This document shows positions 52,101 to 60,330 of a stretch of DNA of 60,330 nt, piece by piece. The notes under the pieces are model-generated. The model made no database searches. It worked only from the letters and a program-made list of their open reading frames with translations, and was not told the DNA's origin. Source of the stretch: Hymenobacter persicinus (lineage in GTDB: Bacteria; Bacteroidota; Bacteroidia; Cytophagales; Hymenobacteraceae). Location: assembly GCF_004167665.1 (NCBI RefSeq), contig NZ_SEWE01000033.1:1-60330 (forward strand), in the 5' to 3' direction. Both the position numbers and the translations under genes were made by a program. Every line of letters begins with the position of its first letter. Positions within the stretch are counted from its first letter, which is position 1.

Positions 52101-52362
52101 GGGAGCAACTGTAAGAGGAGCCGGCGCCAGTAGGGCTACCGGCCGACAATGGGCGAATGTACTGATAAAGCGAATTCCGCCGATATGGTTTAGCCCAAAT
52201 CGCCGCGGCGGGGCTCGAATTTGTTCCGGCAGCTGGCCCGGGGCCCGAATTTGAGTTCTGACAAAGCTGTGCCCGGGCCGAAACCTGACCCGTTTAAGCT
52301 GGTTTGCGTACCCAAGGGCGGCTTCGCCCTGTCCTTTTTCGCCCAGCTTTTTCCTTCCGCCC

Positions 52363-53760
52363 ATGGCCATCGAATCCTTCAACCCTTACACCGGCCGCGT
52401 GCTGCGGCGCTTTCCAGCCTTTTCCTGGAGTAAAACGGAGCGCATTCTGGGGCAGTCCGCCCGGGCCGCCCGCACCTGGCCCCGGACCACCTTCGCCGAG
52501 CGGGCCCGCCTGATGCACCGGGCCGCCGACCTGCTGCGGGAGCGGCAGGATGAGCTGGCCCGGCTGATGGCCCTGGAAATGGGCAAGCCCATCACCGACG
52601 GCCGCGCCGAGGTGCAAAAGTGCGCCCTGACCTGCGACTACTACGCCGACCACGCCGAGGAATTCATGCGCGACGAAGACGTAAAGTCGGCGGCCCGGCA
52701 CAGCTTTATTGCCTACGAGCCCCTGGGCGTGGTGCTGGCCGTGATGCCCTGGAACTTCCCCTTCTGGCAGGTTATCCGCTTTGCTGCCCCGGCCCTGATG
52801 GCCGGCAACGTGGGCCTGCTCAAGCACGCTTCCAACGTGCCGCAGTGCGCCCTGGCTCTGGAGCGCATCTTCCACGACGCGGGCTTTCCGGCCGCCACAT
52901 TCCGCACCCTGCTCATCGGCTCCGACCTGGTTGAGAAGCTCATTGAGGACGACCGGGTAAAGGCCGTCACGCTGACCGGCTCGGAGCTGGCCGGCTCCAA
53001 GGTAGCCGCCACGGCCGGGGCCCAGATTAAGAAGACAGTGCTGGAGCTGGGCGGCTCCGACCCGTTTGTGGTGCTGGCCGATGCCGACCTGACGCTGGCC
53101 GCCACCACGGCCGCCCAGGCCCGGATGATTAACTCGGGGCAGAGCTGCATTGCCGCCAAGCGCTTTATCGTGCACAAGTCCATCGTCAAGCCCTTCATCA
53201 GCCAGCTCAAAACTCACCTGCTGGCCCTGCGCACCGGCGACCCGCTCGACGAGGCCACCCAGTACGGCCCCCTGGCCCGCCCCGACCTAGCCGACGAGCT
53301 CACCCAACAGGTGGAAGATTCAGTTCGGGCCGGGGCCAAGGTGGAGCTGTACGGAGGTCAGTCGAAACCCGGTACGGCCTTGTTTCGCCCCACAATTATT
53401 TCGGGCGTCCGGCCGGGGCAGCGGGCCTACGAGGAAGAGCTGTTCGGGCCGGTGGCCATTGTGATGGAAGCCAAGGACGACGAGGACGCCATCCGCTTGG
53501 CCAACGACTCGCGCTTCGGCCTCGGGGCCTCGGTCTGGACCACCGACGTGCGGCGCGGGGAAGCCGTGGCCCGGCGCCTGGAGGCCGGGGCGGTATTCGT
53601 GAATTCGATGGTGAAGTCGTCGCCGGAAATTCCGTTTGGGGGCGTAAAAAAGTCGGGCTACGGGCGGGAGCTGTCCTACCTGGGGCTGCGGGAGTTCTTG
53701 AACCAGAAAAGCATCTGGATTGGGGGCGAAGCCGCGCCGACCAAGAAAAAAGTGGAGTAG
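52363..53760 (+). CDS. NAD(P)-dependent succinate-semialdehyde / aldehyde dehydrogenase
   Basis: 465 residues. Aldehyde dehydrogenase features: PWNFPFWQVIRFAAPALMAG for cofactor binding, LELGGSDPFVVL with the general base Glu, and the nucleophile Cys in NSGQSCIAAKRF. The length and the SGQSC box fit the Sad/GabD-like subgroup (succinate-semialdehyde dehydrogenase). Cytoplasmic. It starts at ATG 52363, divergent from the sigma factor, and ends before a strong terminator. Confidence 0.92.
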   Translation: MAIESFNPYTGRVLRRFPAFSWSKTERILGQSARAARTWPRTTFAERARLMHRAADLLRERQDELARLMALEMGKPITDGRAEVQKCALTCDYYADHAEEFMRDEDVKSAARHSFIAYEPLGVVLAVMPWNFPFWQVIRFAAPALMAGNVGLLKHASNVPQCALALERIFHDAGFPAATFRTLLIGSDLVEKLIEDDRVKAVTLTGSELAGSKVAATAGAQIKKTVLELGGSDPFVVLADADLTLAATTAAQARMINSGQSCIAAKRFIVHKSIVKPFISQLKTHLLALRTGDPLDEATQYGPLARPDLADELTQQVEDSVRAGAKVELYGGQSKPGTALFRPTIISGVRPGQRAYEEELFGPVAIVMEAKDDEDAIRLANDSRFGLGASVWTTDVRRGEAVARRLEAGAVFVNSMVKSSPEIPFGGVKKSGYGRELSYLGLREFLNQKSIWIGGEAAPTKKKVE

Positions 53761-53790
53761 CACTGCCCAACCAGACGTGTCTTTTGAAAT

Positions 53791-53827
53791 GCAAAAGCCC
53801 CGCTACTGCCTGGTAGCGGGGCTTTGC
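53791..53827. terminator. Bidirectional terminator
   Basis: Hairpin AAAGCCCCGCTAC/GTAGCGGGGCTTT with flanking GC and T-runs, between convergent dehydrogenase (+) and DUF218 (-) genes. Confidence 0.85.
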
Positions 53828-53873
53828 TTTCTTAAAAACAGTAGTCGGGGGCTGGGAAAAAGAGTCAGGGCCG

Positions 53874-54626
53874 TTAGCAGTAGCCCATGATGCGGTAAGC
53901 CACGTAGCCGGTTATTTCGTGGGCCAGCAGCAGCCAGCGGCCCACGGCCCCGCCGCTGGGCACGAGCCAGTAAGCCGGGTCGGGCAGCCGGTCGGTGGAG
54001 CGAAAGTCGGCGGGCCAGGGCGTGGTTGTCAGGCCCACCCGCCGGAAGCAGCCCAAGGCCCGACGCTGGTGGAAGGCCGAGGTAATGAGCACCAGGGACT
54101 TGAGCTCGGGGTGCCGGGCCAGCAGCTCTTTCGTGAACTGGGCATTTTCGCGGGTGTTGCGGCTGCGCTCCTCGAGCAGAATGTGCGCCCGGGGCACGCC
54201 AGCCAGGCGCAGCAGCGTGTACAGGTCGCGGGCCTCGGTATGGGCCACCTCTCCCACGGCCCCCGAGCCACCCGAAATAATAATTCGGTCGATGCGGCCG
54301 GCCCGGTACAGCCAGAGGGTATTGGTAAAACGGTCCGCACCCTGGCCCAAATACACCCGGTCGTGGGGCGACTTATGCACCTCGGTGATGCCGGTCAGCA
54401 GCACGGCTGCGTCGTGGTGAGCCAGGGTGCGCAGCGGGGCCGCGGGCAGCTCCCAGGCCAGCAGGGCCTCGTTGCTGAGCGCGTTGTTGGTACCCACCAC
54501 GCCCCCGACGATGGCCAGGGGCAGCAGCCAGCGGCGCCAGCGGGGGTTGCGCGCCAGGCGCACGAGCAGCCAGATTCCGACCGGCAGAATGGCGTAGAGC
54601 AGGAGTTTGGAAAGCAGAAAAAACAC
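53874..54626 (-). CDS. DUF218 / YdcF-ElyC-like membrane protein
   Basis: 250 residues. Two N-terminal hydrophobic segments (about 4-22 and 32-50) precede the DUF218 domain with IISGGSGAVGEVAHTEARDL, LLEERSRNTRENAQFT and LVLITSAFHQRRA, the conserved strands and loop of the ElyC/SanA/YdcF family. Members affect envelope biogenesis or drug sensitivity, but their reaction is not settled. Inner membrane with a periplasmic or cytoplasmic catalytic domain. Confidence 0.88.
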   Translation of the reverse strand: MFFLLSKLLLYAILPVGIWLLVRLARNPRWRRWLLPLAIVGGVVGTNNALSNEALLAWELPAAPLRTLAHHDAAVLLTGITEVHKSPHDRVYLGQGADRFTNTLWLYRAGRIDRIIISGGSGAVGEVAHTEARDLYTLLRLAGVPRAHILLEERSRNTRENAQFTKELLARHPELKSLVLITSAFHQRRALGCFRRVGLTTTPWPADFRSTDRLPDPAYWLVPSGGAVGRWLLLAHEITGYVAYRIMGYC

Positions 54627-54698
54627 GGCGCGAAGCTAGCGGGAAAAAGCCAGCCGGGCATTCCGTCCGGTTATCCCTCGCCCGCCGTCCGGCCGAAC

Positions 54699-55055
54699 CT
54701 AGTGGCTCTGGGGCAAAAACTCGCGCAGGCGCTGCAACATGGCCTGCACTTCCGCCTCGGTGGTCAGCGTGTCGCACTCCAGCAGGCGGCCCTGGCAGTA
54801 GCTGACGAAAAACGGCGCCACTTTTTCCTGCATCAGCTTGCGGGCCACCGGGCTTTCCTCAGAGGCCAGGCGCAAAAACACGATGGAGCGGAATTCTTCG
54901 TCGTCGGCAAACTTGGCGAAGGGCGGGGCCAGCAGCTCGCAGATGGCGCAGTTGTCGGAGGTGAATTTGGCAAACACCTTCAGGTGCTCGTGGGTGTAGC
55001 GGCGCAGGCCCTCGTCATCGGTGGTGATGACGCGCTGACGGTCGGCTTCTTTCAT
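54699..55055 (-). CDS. Thioredoxin-fold protein
   Basis: 118 residues from ATG 55055 (MKEADRQR); an earlier in-frame ATG at 55115 would read through the adjacent terminator. A CxxC motif N-C36-A-I-C39 sits at the expected place after KVFAKFTSDN, and the cis-Pro loop VAPFFVSY follows. No signal peptide. It is probably a small cytoplasmic thiol-disulfide protein, with a non-canonical active site. Confidence 0.82.
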   Translation of the reverse strand: MKEADRQRVITTDDEGLRRYTHEHLKVFAKFTSDNCAICELLAPPFAKFADDEEFRSIVFLRLASEESPVARKLMQEKVAPFFVSYCQGRLLECDTLTTEAEVQAMLQRLREFLPQSH

Positions 55056-55113
55056 GAACGGGGCAGTAGAGTAGAACGGGTTGAGGCGGCGGAGCCGAGC
55101 TTGGAGCGCAGAC

Positions 55114-55153
55114 AAAAAAGCCGCCCCGGAAATTCCCGGTGGGCGGCTTTTTT
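55114..55153. terminator. Terminator downstream of the DUF885 gene
   Basis: AAAAAAGCCGCC and GGCGGCTTTTTT with a 16-base loop, between the DUF885 stop at 55177 and the start of the thioredoxin-like gene; it serves the DUF885 transcript. Confidence 0.82.
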
Positions 55154-55176
55154 GGTAGCGGCTAACGGTTGAGCTT

Positions 55177-56964
55177 CTACGCTTTTTTCAGCATCATGTT
55201 CCGGATGTACTTCACCGGGGCGCTGCCGTAGCTCAAGAACTGCTCGTTGAAGGTTTTCAGGTCGAAGCGCGGGCCCTGCTCCCGCTTGAGCTCCTCGCGC
55301 AGGTCATAGATTTCGGTGTAGCCGGTGAAGTAGCTGCTGAGTTGCACCTGGCTTTGGGTGGCGCGCTTCCACTTGCCGGTGGCCTCGCGCTCCTCCTGAA
55401 ACCCGTCGCGCATGAGCATACCCACCACGGCCTGCTGGCTGGCGTTATTGACTTGCACGTCGTGGTCGAGAATGGCGTTCAGCGTCACGCGCATGTTCCA
55501 CTTATCCCACATCAGCCACATTTCGTCGGTGCCCCCGCCGTAGCCGCTTTCCAGCATCATGCGCTCCGTGTACACGGCCCAGCCTTCCACCATGGCCCCG
55601 TTGCCCATAATGGCCTTGATGAGCGAGGGGCTGCGGTTGGCGTACACGAGCTGGGTGTAGTGGCCCGGAATGGCTTCGTGGATGTTGAGAATCTGCAGGG
55701 TGTAGTCGTTGTACTCGCGCAAGTAGCTTTCGGCCTGCACGGGCGTCCACTCGGCGGGCACGGGCTCCACGTTGTAGTAGGTGTTGGCGGCCTTGTCGTA
55801 GGGGCCGGGGGCGGAAATGGAGGCGCCGGCCCCGCTGCCGCGCATGTAGAGCGGCGTGTCGCGCACGACCAGCGGCTTGGTCGGGTCCTGGGTGAGCAGC
55901 TTTTTATCGTTGACGAACTTAACCAGGGTGGGAATCTGCTGCTTGATGGCGGCGGCAAACTCGGCGGGCTTGGCGTGCTTTTCCGACAGCTTGCTGATAA
56001 CGGTGCGAATCAGCTGAATGGAATCCGTGGGCTGGGGCTGGCCGGGGAAGTACTTGGGCCAGAGCCGGGCCGCGCGCCGGCCCATGTCGTGGAGCAGTTC
56101 GCGCCGGTGCTGCTGGGCCTTGGCGTACACTTGGTCGGCGGTGTAGGTCGACTGAATGTCGTAGGCAAACTTGCGGTCGAACAGGGCTTTGCCGATGCGA
56201 AACGAGCGAAACTGGCCCTTGGGTAGCACCTCAGTTTCGAGAAACTGCACGTAGCTTTCCATTTCCAGCTTGGTGGTGGCAATGCGGGTGCGGAAGTCCG
56301 ATTTCTCCCGCTCCGACAGGCCCGAACGGCTGATGGAGTCAAGCAACGCGGGCCCGAACACCTGCAGCCCGCCCCGGGTCTGGTCGATGGCCAGCTTGGT
56401 GTGTTCCTCGGTGGGCCGGCTGATGTTTTGCTTGGCGGCCTCGTAGTACTCCACCGCGTGCCCGATTTTCTCCGAAATGGCGCGCAGGCGGCGGTCTAGG
56501 GGATGGTAGCGGCCGTTGAGCAGCTCGGCCACCGGGCCGCCGAGGTTGTAGCTGGCCGGATTCCACTGCCAGCTCCGCAGCGTGTCGGCGTACCAGCGGC
56601 TGCGGTCGAGGTAATTCTGAATCAGGTAGAAGTCAGTCTGGTTGTTTACCGACAGCTTTTCCACTGCAATGGTGCCCAACTCCTGGCGGCGGCGGGCCTG
56701 GGCGGCGGCTTCGGTCTGGCGCCGGGCGGCCGTCGGAATCACCAGCAGGGAGTCGTAGCGGTGGTAGCCTTGGTCGGAAGCCCACTCGGGATTGTAGTAC
56801 CAGAGCGAGTCGATAAAGCGGGTTTTAAACCGCTCAAAGGCCAAGTCGGGGGCATCCGTTTCGGGGTTGCCGGCCTGCTGGCTTTGCTCACAGGCGCCGA
56901 GCCAGAGCGCCCCCGCGCAGCCGGCGGCCAGCAGCAGGAGTTTAGAAGTAGAGGTGTTGGTCAT
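55177..56964 (-). CDS. DUF885-family lipoprotein (putative zinc peptidase)
   Basis: 595 residues from ATG 56964 (MTNTSTSKLLL); the frame extends to 57075 but a lipoprotein signal (LLLLAAGCAGALWLGAC) requires this start. The mature part is the DUF885 fold, helical throughout, with H429-E-A-I-P-G-H435, a metal-binding HExxxxH-type motif, and downstream VEGWAVYTERMMLE. Members are thought to be metallopeptidases of the periplasm or surface. The gene is alone and diverges from the nuclease at 57092. Confidence 0.9.
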   Translation of the reverse strand: MTNTSTSKLLLLAAGCAGALWLGACEQSQQAGNPETDAPDLAFERFKTRFIDSLWYYNPEWASDQGYHRYDSLLVIPTAARRQTEAAAQARRRQELGTIAVEKLSVNNQTDFYLIQNYLDRSRWYADTLRSWQWNPASYNLGGPVAELLNGRYHPLDRRLRAISEKIGHAVEYYEAAKQNISRPTEEHTKLAIDQTRGGLQVFGPALLDSISRSGLSEREKSDFRTRIATTKLEMESYVQFLETEVLPKGQFRSFRIGKALFDRKFAYDIQSTYTADQVYAKAQQHRRELLHDMGRRAARLWPKYFPGQPQPTDSIQLIRTVISKLSEKHAKPAEFAAAIKQQIPTLVKFVNDKKLLTQDPTKPLVVRDTPLYMRGSGAGASISAPGPYDKAANTYYNVEPVPAEWTPVQAESYLREYNDYTLQILNIHEAIPGHYTQLVYANRSPSLIKAIMGNGAMVEGWAVYTERMMLESGYGGGTDEMWLMWDKWNMRVTLNAILDHDVQVNNASQQAVVGMLMRDGFQEEREATGKWKRATQSQVQLSSYFTGYTEIYDLREELKREQGPRFDLKTFNEQFLSYGSAPVKYIRNMMLKKA

Positions 56965-57091
56965 GCAGGGAGTAGGAATGAAGCGGGCAAGGTAGGGCAC
57001 AAGGACCCGATTTCCCGCGCGACGTTGCCCGCCCCGCCGCCGAAACCCCGCGGGCATGCGGCAAACTGCCCGCACCTGCTACCTTCGCCTT

Positions 57092-58552
57092 ATGTCGCGC
57101 TTCCTGTTCTTCCTGCCCCTGACGCTGCTGGCCTGCTCCCAGCAGCAAGCCGAAAACACCCGCTACACCGGCCCCGACGGCCCGGCGGCCATCCCGGTCG
57201 AGTCGGCCGGGCGCCCCGCCCAGGCGGCGGGTAGCTTTCCCGAGACCTTCGAGGCCGGGGGCAAGGGCGCCTACACGCCCGCCGACGAAACCCTGAGTTC
57301 GGGCTCCTGGCGCTTCGAGGAAGCGCTGATCGGCTCCTCGGACCAGGACCACAAGAACGGCCAGCACGCCGCCCGCCTGCGCGCTCAGGGCCGGCTGCGC
57401 ATGAACTTCGACGCCGCCCCCGGCGTGCGCACCATCCGCATCAGCTCGGCGGCTTACGGTACCGACCCGGCCAGCACCTGGGAGCTCTGGGGCAGCCTCG
57501 ACGGGGGCCGTAGTTTCCGCCGCATCGGGCAGCCGGTCCGCACGCAGGGACCCAAGCTGGTCGTCACCACTTTCGAGGGCGGTGCCACCGGGTCCCTACG
57601 CCTGGAAATCCGCAAGACCGACGCGGGCAAGGGCCGGCTCAACATCGACGACATCGTGCTCGATACGGCCACCGGCCCGGCCGCCGGCGGCGCGGCCAGT
57701 CCGCCGGTGCCCCCGGTTGTTGGCAGCAGTCCGGCCCCGGCCGGCACCTCCTTGCCCCCCGCTACCACCCGGCAGGCCACGGCCGTCGTCAGCTCCCGCG
57801 ACGACAACATGGCCCTGGGCAACCCCAGCGGGGCCACGGCCAGCCTCGACAACCCGACGAACTACCTGCTGACCAAGCCCCAGTACGTGCTCAGCTATAA
57901 TGCCAATCGGGGTACACCGACCTGGGTGAGCTGGCACCTGAACCGGGCCTGGATGGGCGACGCGCCCCGTCAGGACGACTTCCGCCCCGACCCGGCCCTG
58001 CCCCGGCAGTTTTACCAGGTCACGCCCCGCTCCTACTCGGGCTCGGGCTTCGACCGGGGCCACAACTGCCCCAGCGCCGACCGCACCACCGACCTGGACG
58101 ACAACTCGGCCACGTTTCTGATGACCAACATGATTCCGCAGGCCGGCAACAACAACCAGCGCACCTGGAGCAGCCTCGAGGAATGGGGCCGCCAGCAGGT
58201 GAGCCGGGGCCAGGAAATCTACATTATTATGGGCTCCTACGGCAAGGGCGGCACCGGCACGGCGGGCCTGAAAACCACCATCGACAACGGCCGCGTAACC
58301 GTGCCGGCCCGGGTGTGGAAGGTGCTGGTGATTCTGCCCGAAGGCTCGGATGATTTGCGGCGCATCCCGACCCAGGCCCGCATCGTGGCCGTGGATACGC
58401 CCAACGACAACAGCGTGAGCCCCGACTGGAGCCGCTACCGGGTGTCCATCGACGCCATCGAAAATGCCACTGGCCTGGACTTGCTCAGCAAGCTGCCCGT
58501 GGACGTGCAGGCCCGGCTGGAGGCCCAGGTGGATACGGGTCCGACGCGGTAG
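57092..58552 (+). CDS. Secreted DNA/RNA non-specific endonuclease with N-terminal binding-like domain
   Basis: 486 residues from ATG 57092, with lipobox LTLLAC, so probably a lipoprotein. Residues about 50-195 form a jelly-roll-like module (WRFEEALIGSSDQDHK, then LNIDDIVLDTA), and a Pro/Ala linker leads to the DNA/RNA non-specific endonuclease domain (about 230-485) with the catalytic D321-R-G-H324 and FLMTNMIPQAG. It cleaves nucleic acids with a divalent metal, outside the cytoplasm. A candidate -7 element (TACCTTCG) lies just before the start. The next gene begins four bases after its stop. Confidence 0.92.
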   Translation: MSRFLFFLPLTLLACSQQQAENTRYTGPDGPAAIPVESAGRPAQAAGSFPETFEAGGKGAYTPADETLSSGSWRFEEALIGSSDQDHKNGQHAARLRAQGRLRMNFDAAPGVRTIRISSAAYGTDPASTWELWGSLDGGRSFRRIGQPVRTQGPKLVVTTFEGGATGSLRLEIRKTDAGKGRLNIDDIVLDTATGPAAGGAASPPVPPVVGSSPAPAGTSLPPATTRQATAVVSSRDDNMALGNPSGATASLDNPTNYLLTKPQYVLSYNANRGTPTWVSWHLNRAWMGDAPRQDDFRPDPALPRQFYQVTPRSYSGSGFDRGHNCPSADRTTDLDDNSATFLMTNMIPQAGNNNQRTWSSLEEWGRQQVSRGQEIYIIMGSYGKGGTGTAGLKTTIDNGRVTVPARVWKVLVILPEGSDDLRRIPTQARIVAVDTPNDNSVSPDWSRYRVSIDAIENATGLDLLSKLPVDVQARLEAQVDTGPTR

Positions 58553-58556
58553 GACG

Positions 58557-59222
58557 ATGCAGGAGCGCTACTCGGTTCCGGAAACGGCCAGCCTGCCGCA
58601 GCCGCACGAGCTGACCAGGCTGCTGCAGCAGTACCGGGAGGTTAGCTTAAAGTACACGCTCCTGCCCGCTGGCTACCTGGAAATGCTGGATCAGGCACTG
58701 GAAAATCACACTTTCCTCCACTGGGAAACTGCCGGCCTTATCCTGCTCACGCCAGCGGTTTCCACCGTCAGCATCCTGGCCCGGCAAGAGGCGCTCTACC
58801 ACTGCGCCCAGGCATTCCGGCAGCAGGCCTTTCAGCTAACGGAACTGCTCCTCGAAGCGCGGGCCGTTCCGATCGGTAAGCGGCACGACTGGCGGGAGCT
58901 GATGCAGCTTAAGATGAGGCAGGCCCGTGGGGCGGTGAATGAGGAATGGACCTACTACCTGCACGGCTGGGAATGCCGGTTTGAGCATACCGGCACCGGC
59001 CAGGTCGTGGAAGTTATTGTTGCTAATCTACCCGAATGCGGGTGCCTGGACGCCTACTTCTTTCTGACATACATCAATACCACTGCCGCCTTCGCGGAGC
59101 TGCGCCAATGGCTGGGCAATGAGGACGCAAACGTCGGGAAGGCGCTTCGGATCCTACGGAGCCAGGGGGTTCTGCAGCAACTGGCGGCCGCCCGTGACGA
59201 CAGAAACCTGTTTGCCGGCTAA
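58557..59222 (+). CDS. Hypothetical protein coupled to the nuclease gene (DUF6896-like)
   Basis: 221 residues from ATG 58557, four bases after the nuclease stop. No signal peptide, so cytoplasmic. The first 90 residues are helical (HELTRLLQQYREVSLKYTLL), and from about 130 a beta-rich part has YYLHGWECRFEHTGTGQVVE and LDAYFFLTYINTT. The second part resembles DUF6896 from memory, not from a search. An immunity or regulatory partner of the nuclease is possible from the tight coupling, but the nuclease is secreted, so immunity in the cytoplasm is not obvious. Confidence 0.68.
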   Translation: MQERYSVPETASLPQPHELTRLLQQYREVSLKYTLLPAGYLEMLDQALENHTFLHWETAGLILLTPAVSTVSILARQEALYHCAQAFRQQAFQLTELLLEARAVPIGKRHDWRELMQLKMRQARGAVNEEWTYYLHGWECRFEHTGTGQVVEVIVANLPECGCLDAYFFLTYINTTAAFAELRQWLGNEDANVGKALRILRSQGVLQQLAAARDDRNLFAG

Positions 59223-59323
59223 AGCCGGCCCGCCCGGCCTGTGAGCAGGTCGTATTGAATAAGCTAAAATGGCTATATTTAGTGACGCCCGCCGTTTTTG
59301 GCTCACCCTTAACTCTTCCGGCT

Positions 59324-59884
59324 ATGCAGCGCAGAACATTTGTGCAGTCCTCTCTGGCCGCGCTGCCTTTGGTGGCTGGCTTTTCGGCGCCGAACTTTAC
59401 CGACCGGCCTACCAAGGGCTTTAAAATTCCGGCCGGGGAAGGTCGCCTGCACGGGCACCTGCAACTCAAGGGCGTCAACGCGAACATTCTGGATTTAAAG
59501 GTCTCGGGCAACGACACGAACGGCGACCTGGCCATCTTCGAGCAAACCAGCCTTTCCCCGGGCCGGGGCACGCCCCTGCACATTCACCTGTACCAGGACG
59601 AAATCTTCACCGTGCTGGCCGGGGAGTACTATTTCCAGGTCGGCGACGACAAACACCGGCTCAGCACTGGCGACAGTATCTTCCTGCCCCGGCAGGTACC
59701 CCACGCCTGGACCCAGGTGAGCCCGACGGGCAAAATGCAGGTTACGCTCCAGCCCGCCGGCAAGCTCGAGGAATTCTTCGTGACCATGGCCGGCCTCAAA
59801 ACCGAGCCCACGCCCGTGGAAATTGCCCGCATCTTCGCCGCCTGCGACATGCAAGTGGTGGGCCCACCGCTGAAGGTAGACTGA
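59324..59884 (+). CDS. Tat-type cupin-domain protein
   Basis: 186 residues from ATG 59324. The N-terminus M-Q-R-R-T-F followed by VQSSLAALPLVAGFSA is a twin-arginine signal. The mature part is a single cupin with PLHIHLYQDEIFTVLAGEYY and the second motif FLPRQVPHAW, providing His and Glu metal ligands. Folded export by Tat fits a metalloprotein assembled in the cytoplasm. The upstream TTG and TATATTTA (59255-59281) might form a weak promoter, spacing 16 bases. The substrate is unknown. Confidence 0.85.
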   Translation: MQRRTFVQSSLAALPLVAGFSAPNFTDRPTKGFKIPAGEGRLHGHLQLKGVNANILDLKVSGNDTNGDLAIFEQTSLSPGRGTPLHIHLYQDEIFTVLAGEYYFQVGDDKHRLSTGDSIFLPRQVPHAWTQVSPTGKMQVTLQPAGKLEEFFVTMAGLKTEPTPVEIARIFAACDMQVVGPPLKVD

Positions 59885-59955
59885 GTCTGTGGGCGACTTC
59901 CTACCTTCCCAGCTTCAACGCCACCCCGAAGCTGATGAAACTCCCGCTCTGACTT

Positions 59956-60171
59956 ATGCCAAGTATGATTAGCGCAGCAGACGCCGAAACAGTAGCAAAT
60001 GGCTTAGGTATTCCCATTCAGGAGAGACAGGATTTATTTGAATTTCGGTTAGCCAAAGGCACGCACGAAATATGGATTCAGCTGCTAAAAAACGGGCAAT
60101 ACATCTTCGTAAGTCTTATTGTTGATCAACTGGAATACCCTATTGAGCATATCGAGTTTTACATGCAGTAA
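59956..60171 (+). CDS. Hypothetical protein, ends in-frame with downstream open frame
   Basis: 71 residues from ATG 59956 (or ATG 59965). No signal peptide. The strands IWIQLLKNGQYIFVSLIVDQ suggest an alpha/beta fold. Base composition is AT-richer than its neighbours. The TAA at 60169-60171 is followed in the same frame by an open reading frame to the window edge (PKPEILQEAREMAELLYTHQ), so this and the next feature may be two halves of one gene. Confidence 0.55.
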   Translation: MPSMISAADAETVANGLGIPIQERQDLFEFRLAKGTHEIWIQLLKNGQYIFVSLIVDQLEYPIEHIEFYMQ

Positions 60172-60204
60172 CCGAAACCAGAAATACTACAGGAAGCGAG
60201 GGAA

Positions 60205-60330
60205 ATGGCCGAGCTGCTTTACACCCACCAAACCCGGTTTGTCCGGGAAGTGAAAGCTGGTAAACTGAAGCTGGCTCTCGAAGTCCTGCAAGAAGGTAGC
60301 TGGGCTCAGTTTGGCTATTTTAATACTGCT
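60205..60330 (+). CDS. Partial hypothetical gene at the right edge
   Basis: From ATG 60205 the frame is open for 42 codons to the window end (MAELLYTHQTRFVREVKAGK, then LKLALEVLQEG). It is helical and charged with no recognisable motif. The frame actually extends back to the TAA at 60171, so it may be the C-terminal half of the preceding gene. Confidence 0.45.
   Translation, partial: MAELLYTHQTRFVREVKAGKLKLALEVLQEGSWAQFGYFNTA

Noticed and set aside
52101..52382. N-terminal extension of the ECF sigma factor
   Set aside because: The extra residues are basic and unlike any sigma region, and the shorter GTG start gives the normal family length.

Overview
The window looks like a chromosomal segment of a GC-rich member of the Bacteroidota, most probably Hymenobacter or a close relative. 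This is inferred from three signs: several secreted proteins end in a type IX secretion (T9SS) type-A sorting domain; candidate promoters match the Bacteroidota -7 element TAnnTTTG rather than a sigma-70 -10 box; and the gene families and high GC fit that genus. No database search was possible.

Layout. 0-3.5 kb: a partial fasciclin lipoprotein, a cyclophilin, two tandem paralogous small secreted proteins, a coiled-coil protein and an XRE regulator. 3.5-5.9 kb: an oxidoreductase/AraC operon flanked by two copies of a composite palindromic repeat. 5.9-13.1 kb: a MoxR-like ATPase and a VWA protein on the minus strand, separated by a plus-strand type-I-secretion-like operon (ABC membrane domain without an ATPase, HlyD, TolC). 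13.2-21.1 kb: three T9SS cargo proteins (two tandem beta-helix paralogues and an FG-GAP protein whose start is out of frame), with DUF427 and a lipoprotein between them. 21.3-29.2 kb: acyl-ACP desaturase, then a surface-glycan cluster (two GT-C-like membrane proteins, a GT2, a Wzx-like flippase, a GNAT/FemAB-like protein). 29.3-37.8 kb: CorA, a large membrane-anchored DUF3352/beta-propeller-like protein, two lipoproteins, an APC permease and two envelope or stress-type proteins. 38-41 kb: a redox module of FAD oxidoreductase, small His-tailed membrane protein and NapH-like polyferredoxin.

41-42.6 kb is visibly AT-richer, with small unrecognised genes including a 43-residue membrane protein. 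42.6-50.6 kb holds an alpha/beta hydrolase broken by a nonsense codon, a GAF protein, a Bcp peroxiredoxin, a second glycosyltransferase operon, a DUF2064 transferase, a rhodanese lipoprotein and a stand-alone H-NOX haem sensor. 50.7-60.3 kb holds an ECF sigma/anti-sigma pair, a succinate-semialdehyde-type dehydrogenase, DUF218, a thioredoxin-like protein, a DUF885 lipoprotein peptidase, a secreted DRGH nuclease with a tightly coupled downstream partner, a Tat-type cupin and a gene split by a stop codon at the right edge.

The observations most worth following are the ATPase-less secretion operon inside the MoxR/VWA pair, the composite palindromic repeat, the nuclease/partner pair, the H-NOX/rhodanese pair and the two small secreted paralogues with a conserved upstream element. 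Many intergenic gaps carry strong AAAAAAGCCGC-type hairpin terminators, often serving convergent genes on both strands.
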